A stretch of DNA of 64,000 nt, from assembly GCA_026182355.1 (NCBI GenBank), contig JAPFBL010000068.1, positions 9,461,001-9,525,000 of the forward strand. The letters run 5' to 3'. A program made the position numbers and the translations under genes. Positions 36,930 to 48,260 of this stretch are shown piece after piece. Every line of letters begins with the position of its first letter. The first letter of the stretch is position 1. Source of the stretch: Hermatobates lingyangjiaoensis (lineage: Eukaryota > Arthropoda > Insecta > Hemiptera > Hermatobatidae). Below the pieces are notes generated by a model. It made no database searches. It worked only from the letters and a program-made list of their open reading frames with translations, and had not been told where the DNA came from.

Positions 36930-39900
36930 ATAAACTATAAAGTACTATTATAAAGAGAAAAAATGTCTCTGTTATTGTAAAGAAATTGTATATGTGAGTA
37001 AAGAGAAATTATTCCAAGTTGAGGTCCATATGTTTAATGACATATTTTCTCCTCCGACTGTCAATAACTTTGAATAGGTATATAATGTAGATATTCCTCA
37101 TATGGAATTGTATTATTTTAGTTAAGTAAAAAAATTCTGTTAACACTGTTCACAATTCCTTACATATTGTCTTTTTTCCTTGTAGGAATTAAACTGAAAA
37201 TATATTGACTTTAATTTTTCTGTAACTGGAGCACTTGATATTTTTTGTTATTTATATCCATCATACCTTGTGAATTGTTGTTCACAAGTAATTTTAAGAT
37301 GCAACAAACAATAACAAACAATTTGTTAGATGCAAAAGCATCTAACCGGCTTTGCACCTAGTGTATCTTCAAGTAGGACTAACTGCAAAATCGCTTGTCT
37401 ACTGCAACTACTATTCTCGATGTATTACGGATTTGTATAGCTTATATCATTTTATTCACCATATTTAAGTGTGGTAGAGTAGTTAGAGGTTACTCTGTGC
37501 TACTAACAATATGCTTATATTTGATATCTTGTTCACTTATTGGTCATTTTAGTGTTTTATTTTATGAAACATTACTGTCTCTAAAAACTACAGTTCAAGA
37601 AAAAAATAAACTTGTTTAAACATATTTTAAGCGATAAACTGAATTCCATGGATGAACGTATTTGTTCAATTTTTGTTAGATCTATATATCTTTTAAGGGT
37701 TTTCCGGTTACACCCGAGATCGCGATCCTACCGAATGTACAAGTGGGCCTGTATCTGAAATGTAAAATATTAGAGATATTTCGTCAGTGGGAAATAGTAC
37801 AGAAGGACATACCTTTCATCAATATTGAAATATCAATAGTATGTAAGGTAAAGTTATTAAAATATCTCATTTTTAGTTTCGTATCAAACTAATCGGACAA
37901 CTCTACAAATACTAACTATATTTCAGAAAAAATAAACATTTTTTCCAATCTTAAGGTGGTAAAAATTGAACATTTATTTCAATTTGTATTGATTTCATGA
38001 CAAATAAACAGAAGGAAAACAGAAACAATTCTTTAGAGAAATAAACAAACGAAACAAACTACCAATAAAAAGGAAAATCTCCGAGTTAATTCTTTTCCTA
38101 AATCATTCTAGATGGTATTGTAGAGGTATGCTGGAACGGAATGGTTCAAAATAAAACTTACGACCTACAACATTGATAGTCAAGGAATCCATTTCAGAGA
38201 AAGATGCTATCTTGCCTAAGAGTTTTGAATCCCACCTAATTCTTTCTTACGATACGACTTCCCCTTTTTCAACGAACCACAAGTATTGCTGTAATATTTG
38301 CCCTTAAAGCTACCTTTTGAAATATATTATTAATTTTACTCAAAATATGTTATTCTCCACTTCATGATTTTACATTAAACTTAATGTGTCAAATATAAAA
38401 CATGAATCAATGATAAACAATCATTGATGTTTAATAATTACTAATAAATTTATTATTTATTACTTAAAATAAATAAAACAATTAAAAAAGATTCATTTCA
38501 TTATTTGAAGTAAAAAGAGTTATTTTAAAAACATATCATTATAATTTATCGGAAATTAATTTAAGTAGAAGTGGTTGAACATAAGTCATGAGTCGAAATT
38601 AATAAGTGAAAATATGCTATAAAATTTTATAAAAAGGAACACTTTCTTTTTGAATTCTATTTGGATAAAACACGTTTTCCTTATGAAATCATTATTTAAC
38701 AGAAATTTTCAATTTGAGGATGAATTTAATTAGATATTCAACCCACAATATCAACATTACCATAGTTTTGTGTCAAATTTAGTGCTATTTTCAATGCATT
38801 GCAATAACACGGTAGTAAATATTCTATTCATCACAGCGTGTCTCCTAATGACAGGATTATCAAACGTTGGCATTAAAATATAATCGAAAAATGTTATTCT
38901 AGAAAAAATTGGGAATGTAAACATATTATATGTATTTACCATTGTTACTGTAGTGATTACTCCAGTGCTAAAATGGAATGAATGAGCCTAGCAGTACTGA
39001 AATTTGTGTTATCAGCTTCGTGACGGCTCCTAATTCGAACCATACTTCACTGAGAGACAGAAATGCCATTATCCTTTTTATAAATACCTCTAGTCTTTTC
39101 CAACGTAGAGCAACTGCTAGGTTCTAAGTTTTTTGAATATTACAATACTCTAAGTAAAATAGAATAAAAACTCGATCTCCAGATTTTGAAGGAATCAAAT
39201 GTTTGAGGACACCAAAGTACTATTTAAATCTGTTTTTCGATGATATTGACACATGTTGTGTGTGTGTGTGTGTGTTTTGTGTGTGAATACATATGCGTAG
39301 ATCTGAGTGGTGGGTTGGTGTCTATTCAGAAATATGGCTGGACACGTTGCAAGCCATACTGTTTGATTGATCTAATTCTGTTTTAGATAACATTTGTCCT
39401 TTATTCACTTAAGTCTTCCATATGTGTTGTGGTCAAAAGGTATGCAACTTTATACTAAAACAGGTATGAAGAATGATCGTTCTAACAATGTGTTCTAATC
39501 AAACTGCAAGAGTACTCTTGGACAAAACTTGTCGTCAGATATAGTTCCGTGGATGTCTATAAACACCATTATCCTAGGTAATATTGAAGTACGGGAAATG
39601 TATTCTTTCGTTTGTTTATTACAAAACGGATACTAATTCTAAGATACTTCTTGAGTGGTTCGATAAAGCTGGTATTTTTTTCTTGTATTTTTTTGGCAAA
39701 AAGGTTAACACTTTGAAGTCATCAAAAAACACTTTGACTTAATTTTTGAATGTCGAAACAGTTCATGATAGACTCCTTCGAATCGCCGTATGGATACTAG
39801 TGCTGAATGAATCCGAATTGAATTTATCATGACTAAAGTTGTGAAGACTAAAGGATGTTATCAGAGAGGGGTGCTATCGCTCCTTTTCTGATAAGTAGTT

Positions 39901-40284
39901 AAGGAGGAACTACGGAAGATTCCGTAAAATGATGGTTATGCAGAAGACCATTTATTAGAAGAAAGTTAAATCTTCTTATTAGCACTGACTTTAAGGTACA
40001 GCGGGTGAAAGGTTGAAAGGCGGGTGAATGAGAAATGTCTAAGTGTAAAACCCAGTTAAACGGGCCTTACATCTTTCCCAACGACAAAAGAATATTCAGT
40101 TGATTTATTTAAATAATTACATATTTTGAATTTCCTGGGAATAATGTGTAACTAAAAACTTTGAGTTGTTTGGAGCCATAAAAGCATAATGCAGTTTCGA
40201 GAATTTTTGCACTATACACCTCAGCATTCACAGAAAGGGAACAAACAAATAACTACAGAAGAAAACAATGAAAGGTGCTGAGAA
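36930..40284. other. AT-rich DNA with GT microsatellite and a perfect hairpin
   Basis: A perfect hairpin TTAGATGC-AAAA-GCATCTAA lies at 37326-37345. A GT dinucleotide microsatellite lies at 39255-39286. Another imperfect dyad with TATCAG/CTGATA ends lies at 39859-39893. The 74-codon frame at 37395-37619 is hydrophobic and motif-free. No gene was recognised. Confidence 0.5.
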
Positions 40285-41247
40285 CAACCGGTACCCATGT
40301 AATTTAAAAGCCCATTCCAACTGAACTTACATTTGTTAAGAATATGATATCTTCAAAGAGGGAATTTAAAAATATATGTGCAATATTTTTAAAGATTTGT
40401 CTTCTGAGATAGTATAAATGAAAGAGGTAAGATCGGGATAAAAGAATCTAGTCCGACCCGACCAAGCCTGCCGGTATATATTGAAGTTTATTCTACACCA
40501 GCCAAGAAAATCTGAGTAATTTGTTTTATCCATAAACCATTTAAGTATACGTGATATATAAATAAATGTTTATTTAAAAAATTGTTGGTGAGAGAGAAGC
40601 TCGGGCCCATCCCGACTCGAAGTAATAATTGACACCTTGGCCCTGACTAGGCCCGAATTAGGGGCTGGATTGGACTCGGACTCAGGCTTGGGCTTAAGAT
40701 ATTACCTCTAATGAATAGAAGCAGTATTTGACTTCATACAAATAATGCAGACTCTCTGTCTAGAAGGGGTAAAAAGATCCTCTCGTCTTGAAAAGGATAA
40801 ACATTCTTGTCAAATCATACCTAAAAGTGTAGAAGGAAGAGGAGGATGCCTCCGTACTATATATATTTCATACATTTATTTATAAATAAAGAGTATACAT
40901 TTACATTCTTTATACATTTATAAATGTCATTAATATACTTAACATCAGAAGTTAAATTTCATTTCAACTATGGGATAGATAATATGACAGGTATGGTCGC
41001 GGAGCATACGAGTTCGATAAGATTCAAACTCTCAGTTTTATAATTTTAATAATATGTCAGATTGATCAGTGACTTCAAGTTTGTTGTAAAAGATAAAATT
41101 ACTAGGGTCACGTGTAAATAAATGATATATGATTGATCAAAATGTATTCATATCTCGATTGCATTAATCCATAAATTTGTTTTTTGTCAATGTGTTTGAT
41201 GTATGTTTATTTATATTAAAGTTGAGGATAGGTCAAGCCAGATTTTT
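40285..41247 (-). mobile_element. HX-family repeat, reverse-strand 5' portion with an insertion
   Basis: Read on the minus strand it begins near 41247 with AAAAATCTGGCTTGACCTAT, then CTCAACTTTAATATAAATAAA, matching the HX 5' end. It continues with blocks matching 59.8-60.2 and 35.6-36.0 kb: the reverse complement of GAAGTTAAATTTCATTTCAA at 40950, and of CTTCAAAGAGGGAATTT at 40351-40367. It stops near 40285 without the 3' half or hairpin. A GC-rich segment (about 40430-40705) rich in CCGACCCGACC- and GGGCCC-like words interrupts it. This copy shows that HX occurs on both strands and is dispersed, not a tandem array. Confidence 0.75.
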
Positions 41248-42007
41248 GTTATTTATGTCTTCTCTTTTTCTAACAAATATGATGTCAAGCTAGTACGAAA
41301 CAATACCTTTAAAAACATTACTGGCTTCAGGACTCAATTAACCCTTGCTATTGTCAACTGATCTTCCTCATTCTAAACCTCATGAAAATTTGAACTACTG
41401 GGGACACCGAAACATATGAATCTAATTAAATAAATAAATAAACATCTGTCCTTAGTACTCTGCACTTCATTGTTTAGGTATCCATTGTTTACCAGAATCT
41501 TCCACAAAATTCCACTGCAGTGGGTTAGAACTCACAGAACCCTTATACCAGTCTGGTCATTATCTTCTACTATAAGGTTGTATATTTAAGTTTTTCAAAG
41601 TACTGTACACTTCCGTACTGTATCAGTCAACTACACAGATTCACCGAAGTCGATTCCATTCTACACCTCTTATTGTCCGTCTACTATCTTTTACCTCTCC
41701 TTATATTTACTAAGTTTTCCTATTTTTCTTAGTTTTATACGTTTGAGTTTTTATATAAAAACTACGATATATATTTACCCAATTATATTTATCTATATTT
41801 ATTATGAATACTTTCATTCCTTTACAATTGTTATAATATTAATATAAATGTTTGTTCTCTATCATATTTCCTATCAAACCCGATTGATTAATAACTTTAT
41901 TTACTTTACATAATGTACTTTAACATTATTATGATGTTATTATTACATGCCTTAACATTATTTACATGAATTTATTTATTAATATTATCCCTCTTTTTCA
42001 CTCACAA
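41248..42007. other. AT-rich DNA, nothing recognised
   Basis: Only short AT-rich frames are present and no structures stand out. Confidence 0.5.
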
Positions 42008-42030
42008 TCTCTCTTTCTCACTCTCTCTCC

Positions 42031-42093
<63 letters not shown>
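42008..42093. repeat. CT dinucleotide microsatellite
   Basis: A long CT tract with interruptions in its first 30 bases and uninterrupted afterwards. Confidence 0.98.
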
Positions 42094-42096
<3 letters not shown>

Positions 42097-43030
42097 CCGT
42101 CTTCTCTTATATCTTATCTTCTTTATTTATAAATCTTAATATTATATCATCAACATGTAATGTTATATTCATTACATATGTTCTTTGAAAACTTCAATTC
42201 CTATTACCTCTTACAATACCCAAGTTGTCTTTAACTAGAAATTAACTCAATGTGCTTAATTTGAGTTATAAAAATATTAATGTTATTTTAATATCTAATA
42301 CAATAAATAAAATTTCTTGTGCAAAGTGTGGGTTGTTAAATTTTTTATATTTCTTTATACTTATTAATAAGAAATCGAATGTTTAATTCAGTAATGTAGT
42401 CAATGACTCTTAAATAAAGTCCACCCTTCGGCCAAAGTTTTGAATAAAAAAATTAGAAAAGCAATTTTCATTTACATAAAGAAGAAGACGTAGAGAAGAA
42501 ATATGTATAGAGAGAGGTTTGTTTTGGAAGGAAAAGTTAGGGGAGGAGAGAAGAAAGTTTACATTAAACATAGTCAGAGGATCCTCTTTCTGAATAATGA
42601 AAACCCTCTCGGCATGGCAATGAAAAGGCGGAATGGGACCCTGGTCTCGAATCTCCCCATAGAAACAGTCAAACTCTAGAGTTTGAACAATCATCCGGAG
42701 CAGTTTGATCGATCGAGAGATTAATTAGATATTATTGAATGCCTGATGGACCTGAATGTCGGCGGGTTTTATGTATTCAAATGAGGCCTTAATTCCTTTT
42801 CCTACTGCGAAAATAACCCCTAGTTTTATCATCATTAGAATATTTTTCTACCAAAACCAGTTAACACGCATTAAAAAAAAGGCTGAACATAGTTTAAGAC
42901 AGTCTAGATGAGAAAATACTGTTGATAATTTTCTTACAAATCTTTATGAATGCTTCCAAGTAACTAAAAACCCATTACTTCAATACTAAACATTTCATTT
43001 CATTATTTTGGCTTCTTTTTAACACTACAG
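42094..43030. other. AT-rich DNA with one motif-free 94-codon minus-strand frame
   Basis: The frame at 42410-42694 (minus) begins MIVQTLEFDCFYGEI and is somewhat protein-like at its start. I recognise no domain and see no splice-site context, so it is not called as a gene. Confidence 0.4.
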
Positions 43031-43340
43031 AACTCACTTCGATATTTCGACATCCGTCGTCATCCTTATTTAATTTGCATTCTTATTGTTGTCTTCATTA
43101 TTATTTCGTATAATAATGTCATGGGAATCAGCATAGATAGCTATGGGTAAATCGCTGAGCTGACCAACGGACGCCCTGTGATTGTTTTATACGCAGGCTC
43201 AGCTTTTACCCATAGCTATCCATGCTAATTCCCATGACCTCCGTTCCAATGATTGTTTCAGAGTACAAATCCTCAAACAAATCCCCGAGTAAGATCTTTG
43301 AACTGTAACAAGCGGTCTTCGTCAGAGTCAAAAACAAAAC
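43031..43340 (-). mobile_element. Inverted-repeat module with flanking TGACGA-type motifs
   Basis: The arms are 43118-43160 (GTCATGGGAATCAGCATAGA...) and 43197-43238 (ending ATTCCCATGAC). They are reverse complements with only a few differences, around a 36-base loop. On the minus strand one side carries CTCTGACGAAGACCGCTTGT (43308-43330) and the other GGATGACGACGGATGTCGAA (43037-43065). Such arrangements occur in terminal parts of transposable elements, including Penelope-like elements, but no coding region is adjacent and the family is not identified. Confidence 0.5.
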
Positions 43341-43608
43341 TAATAATTATTTATAAGAATATAATTATAAAAAATAGTAATTATATAAAAATATTATATA
43401 CCAATAAAATAATTCGCAAACTATATTTGTTAGTTTAATGAAATAATTGTCATGTGTGTTGATAAACCCGTAAATAGATCATATTGCTGAAGGACACATC
43501 AATGTCTTACCTCAGTATTTTTTGAACTAATTTAATTAACGATGTGGAGTAGTGTGAATACCGTGATCCAATGTGTTAGATGCTGGTAATGGCAGTATGT
43601 CTCATTGG

Positions 43609-43946
43609 TTTTAAGAGTTTCATCTTTAGCTTGAATATTGGTTTGTTTGATTTTTGTGGTGTTTTCGACCAAGTCCTGGTGAGTGAGTGTCTTCTTTGCA
43701 TTATTCGGTAGTGATAGCTCTGTCTGGTAGATGCACAGTGAGGAGTCTTGAGAGGGTAGTCGTTGTGATATCATTGTTTTTAACAGCTTCATCTTTAGCT
43801 TGAATATTGGTTTGTTTGATTTTTGTGGTGTTTTCGACTAAGTCCTGGTGAGTGAGTGTCTTCTTTGCATTACTCGGTAGTGATAGCTCTGTCTGGTAGA
43901 TGCACAGTGAGGAGTCTTGAGAGGGTAGTCGTTGTGATATCATTGT
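43609..43946. repeat. 169-bp tandem duplication, two copies
   Basis: The unit containing CATCTTTAGCTTGAATATTG occurs at 43621 and 43790 (period 169). The copies differ at a handful of bases. Two minus-strand frames of 85-86 codons (43532-43792 and 43701-43958) are the same sequence read twice and share MISQRLPSQDSSLCIYQTEL. Because 169 is not a multiple of three the frame shifts between copies. The coding status is doubtful. Confidence 0.93.
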
Positions 43947-45767
43947 TTTTCTTTTCAAAATTATACTTAAAAGAAGTTGAAAATTGTCATTTAACTTTGA
44001 CCCATTTAAATATATTAAATTCTTAATTAATTTTTTTTTAATTTTTCAATTATAAAGTATACCAAAATCTTTCTTAGTGTTGTAAAGTATAAAAACTAAA
44101 GTAGGTAAAAGTTGACTGACGTAATTTTACCTAAATAATAGTTATAGTACAAACCATTATTATCAAAATATGTAGAGTTCAGTGTGATCTTGTTTTAATA
44201 GTTTAACTTTTTTTCAGTTTAACTATGGACAATTAATTTAGTGATTAATATGTTGAGACAAATATCATTTTAGCAATTGAAATAATTTGTAAGGTGGCAG
44301 ATATATGCAAATTGCTGCGATGGTTGTTATGAACACTGTTGGAAGTCAAGATAAACTAAATGACATTGGCAATTTAAGTGCAAAGAAAGCAGTTTGTTTT
44401 AACTTCCGTCGTGATGACATAAGAGATTTTTCTTTACAAAGCCAATTTATAATGGGGAGATATAAACTGAGGAAAAAGATTGTTGCTAACGAGGTGGCGT
44501 TGGAAACAAGTAGGGAATTTCTCATCACGCGACGGAGCTCGTGTGGTGAACGTGACTTGCGAACGTGAGATCAGGGAGGCTGTGATAAACAGTGTTTCAC
44601 CCTCTCCAATCTAGCCTCAGATTAAAATCTTTTTCATTAACTTACATTACTTCAAACTTCTCTTCGATTTAGGTGAGGTTTGTAAAACAAAAGTAGCCAA
44701 CTACAGTTTCGTGATCTATTGACTCAACATTTTAATATTGTGGAGCTTCTTTCTTACTGAATACAATGAAAATGTGTTCGTGCCTAGAACATTAGAAACA
44801 TTACCAGCTTGAAACATTTTACAAAAAGAGATAGAACAAAAATCTCTTCACAGTAGGTAATGCTTTAGAATAAGAATTAACATTTCTACTCAAATTTGTA
44901 GAAGCACAATATTGTGTTAATGTTAATTTAAACAAGTGAACCTGAAATACATTTGTTCATAGATAACAATAAAATATGCTATTATATAAGTTATATTTTA
45001 TTGTAATTGGTTATAAGTTATATTGTAATAATCCTACAATAAGGTAAAGAAAAATATAACTGATTAATCAGCAAGTTTTATCATCATGTCATCTATAAAG
45101 AATTTATAATCAGATATACTTGTAATAGTGATTTGAATTAGAATTTCAGTTAGGAAATGTGTATGTCTAGAAGTATTTTTCACGAAATGTTAACTGTCTA
45201 AACATAACCCACTAGACTCTAAATTAAAAAAAAATTCTAATAAAAACATTTTCAATATAACTTGCTATGATGCGAGATTCTGACAATTCATAATTGAACC
45301 TTATGTATTGAGTTTTACTTCTGGAGACTGTCTATACATGCACAGCGCATGTTATACTACAATATTGTTAGTTTTACTTTATTGCTAACAGATTAGGCTT
45401 CGAGAAGTGATTATATGCAGTACTGTTGGATGCAGCTTAGTGGCTAGCGTGCTTCCCTTCATAAGCAACCTTCTTAATTCAAATGTAGTAATAACTCATG
45501 GTTTGTTATGATAGATAGTATTTACTGCCTTGTATCCCGGAAAAGATGTCAAACTACTGGTCTACTCCAAAAGGTTTTCGCATCTATTCATAGATTCAGC
45601 ACGCACAAGATTTTCAGTCTGACATAAGAACACAACACAATATTATTGCAATATTTGGATTAACAACCATTGTTACAGCGGAGAGTATGCTACCCGCTGT
45701 GCTACATCAAATATTATTACTCATATGTTTATTTATAATAATAGCAGTATTATTCATATTCTTTTTA
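43947..45767. other. AT-rich DNA with one weakly coding-like plus-strand frame
   Basis: The frame at 44305-44568 (87 codons) contains FRRDDIRDFSLQSQFIMGRY, resembling the minus-strand frame at 16856-17110. Its last third is GC-richer (about 44520-44620) than the surround. No known domain is recognised and its transcription is unknown. Confidence 0.3.
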
Positions 45768-46905
45768 TATCATAACTAGCAGACGTGCCCGTCTATGACA
45801 CGTATTTACAAACATTGAGAGATGATACCTGATATTTCAAAATATTGTTAGAAAAACTATAGAACATCAAAAGTTATATTTATTAGCTCAGAGTTAAGTG
45901 AGTGCGTCTGTATATACCGCATTAGCTGTCTGTCCTTCAGGTTCACTGAAGAACAGAGAATCGGAGCCTCTGACTCTTGAGCAAGCAACATACGCTGACC
46001 GTATGAGAAATACTTGGTCACACTCACTTCAATTCCTGCCGAAGAGAGACTTTGGCCTTCGACTTATTTACCGCCATTGCGAAACAGATACTGAAAGGAA
46101 TTGCAACCGTTTGAATTGATAGGAACAGTTGCTATGTATCAATGGATGCGTGGTATAAACACTGACTCCAGTCATGATATCAGCCTGTACGACGTATCTG
46201 TCCACAGCACGAATTCGGAGTCATGTCCCGTTCACATGATTGGTGTTCCTACTTTAGTTTTAAGTCATGAACAGTCAGTCCAGGAGCAGTCACGGAGTCA
46301 AAAACTTCAATTGGATAAGGAATTGCTTCTTCATCACTAATTACTCTGTTTACTAAGTTGTATGCTCTTTACTCAGCTTGATGTAGGGCAGAACTTGTTT
46401 ATTGATTTTTCCTGCCTGTACATTTGTAGGTGTGAGAATTGCTCGTTCGCAAAGTCAGTTCTTCTGAATAGATGGTAGTTCTTGAACTCCGAGAAACATC
46501 TTGTCAATTATCTCTTGCTGGGAGCTTAAATGCAAATGAAATTGAAATCAACTAACCATACCTACTTGCTATACCTGTATATTTTCAAAATAAATACGTC
46601 TGTAAAGTTGGCAAAAGACAGCTTAGAAGTCCATAACTTCGCTTCTGCATTGCATTTTCAATCCATTCAAAGCTTAGATTTTAAGTTAGACATACACAAA
46701 CCTACTTTCAAAGTTTCAGGTTGGTATGCTTTATGGTGGCTTAGTTTACTTGTGACAAAATATTGCGGACAAACTGACAAACCGACAGATAGAAGTTTTT
46801 CTAAATGGTGAATTTGGTTTCCTAATGTATACAACGTAAAGATAACTTGAAATGAGTCAGTTCAAAGCAATATACAGCAAAACCTTTCTTTTATTTATAT
46901 AGATA
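45768..46905. mobile_element. Probable old interspersed element, family not identified
   Basis: The left boundary is suggested by AACTAGCAGACGTGCCCGTC (45774-45793), a word type often seen at repeat ends in insect genomes. The right side has GCGGACAAACTGACAAACCG (46764-46783), then a TTTTATTTATATAGATAT stretch near 46890, similar to tails of insect retroelements. A GC-richer interior (45890-46340) holds two overlapping frames (45898-46119 and 46101-46340) without recognisable domains. Boundaries are inferred. No target duplication or second copy is visible in the window. Confidence 0.35.
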
Positions 46906-48070
46906 TCATCCTGTGATGGCACTGTCTAATTTTCTTTCCTACATGATGTTGGCTTATTTGTATTATCAATGATAATAAATTAGAAATATAAATTAAAACA
47001 AAATATAACTTTATTATGTGTTTTTAAGTTCATAAAATTAATCAACTAAACCATTAATTTCTATTTTTTTGAAACAATAAACCTATTATTAGGATTGATT
47101 TTGTAATTTTTATTTCCACAGACATGTTTATTAATAAAATAATTTACTGTCATAAATACTCTATATTCGTATAAGATATGATGAAGTAATTCGTTGAGCC
47201 CGAGTGAATCGTAAAATGTTTTTCTGTAAAACATGAAATCAAGCTTTGTTACCTCGATTATATTTCTTATACAATATATTTGTATATATCTTCAGATGTA
47301 AAGAACGTAACGGCAGTTATTTTACAATGGCCAGTGCAAAACAAAATAAGGTTATTTTTGCTTGGTTTGTAGGTAGCCATATCTGGCACTATTGGGACTC
47401 CCTTCTTCCTTTATTTAGTGCCTTATAAATTATTGACGTCCAGTCTGTAGTCACTTTGTTCTCTGCTTCCAGAATGTTGTATTTGATTAGAGTCCTATAC
47501 ATAATTAAACTCAACGTGCCCTTCTTTTCAGACTGAGTCTGTATTCTGTACCGTGTAACACTATTATGAAATGCTTTTAGTCATTTCCTTTAATCCAATC
47601 ATTCAATTTATATTACAACTATTTTATTTAGTTGTACCATTATATTTTCCTCCCAATGTGTGACTCATAACTTTTAATCCATGTTGCCTTTTCATAATCT
47701 ACTTCGTAACTAATTTGGTATAAACATAAATTTTTATTTCTTTACAAATTTTTATAACATGTATCTTCATCCTACTATTCCTACCATAATGTATTTCTTG
47801 TATTCAATACCAATATTATTATTATATTACACAACTGTTAATGTTGTCAGATCTACGTATAGAATATATAATATTCATAAGTCAACTCATGACATTTAAA
47901 AGAAATTGGCAAACACTTAAATAAATATTATAGTTACTCTAATCTTCTTATGCATATCTTGTATGTACATAATATGAATTATATAAATTGTGGTAAGGTT
48001 GAACATACAGTAATATAAAATGTATAACTACCTTCATTAAAATTACTTTCCTGAGTAGCACTAAAACATT
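46906..48070. other. AT-rich DNA, nothing recognised
   Basis: The 60-codon frame at 47246-47428 shows no motif. Confidence 0.5.
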
Positions 48071-48260
48071 AAATGAACAGCATTCAATATTACTATAAGT
48101 AAACATAATATCAAACTCGTTGACTATTAATTTAGTTTTGATGAGGCAATCATGTACAAGTAATATCAAAGGCTCTGATTAATAGTTAATTACTACTTAA
48201 CAGTCAAATAATTTCATCATCTAAAACAACTTAATATTATAAGTTCTTTAGTGACATTTA
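48071..48260 (+). mobile_element. HX-family repeat, 5'-end fragment
   Basis: ATTACTATAAGTAAACATAA followed by TATCAAACTCGTTGAC (about 48088-48125) and a TTAGTTTTG block closely match the 5' part of the copy at 59.6 kb. Similarity fades after about 48260. Confidence 0.6.

Noticed and set aside
42410..42694. 94-codon minus-strand frame as a gene
   Set aside because: It starts with ATG but shows no domain, no repeat partner and no supporting signals; evidence is insufficient.
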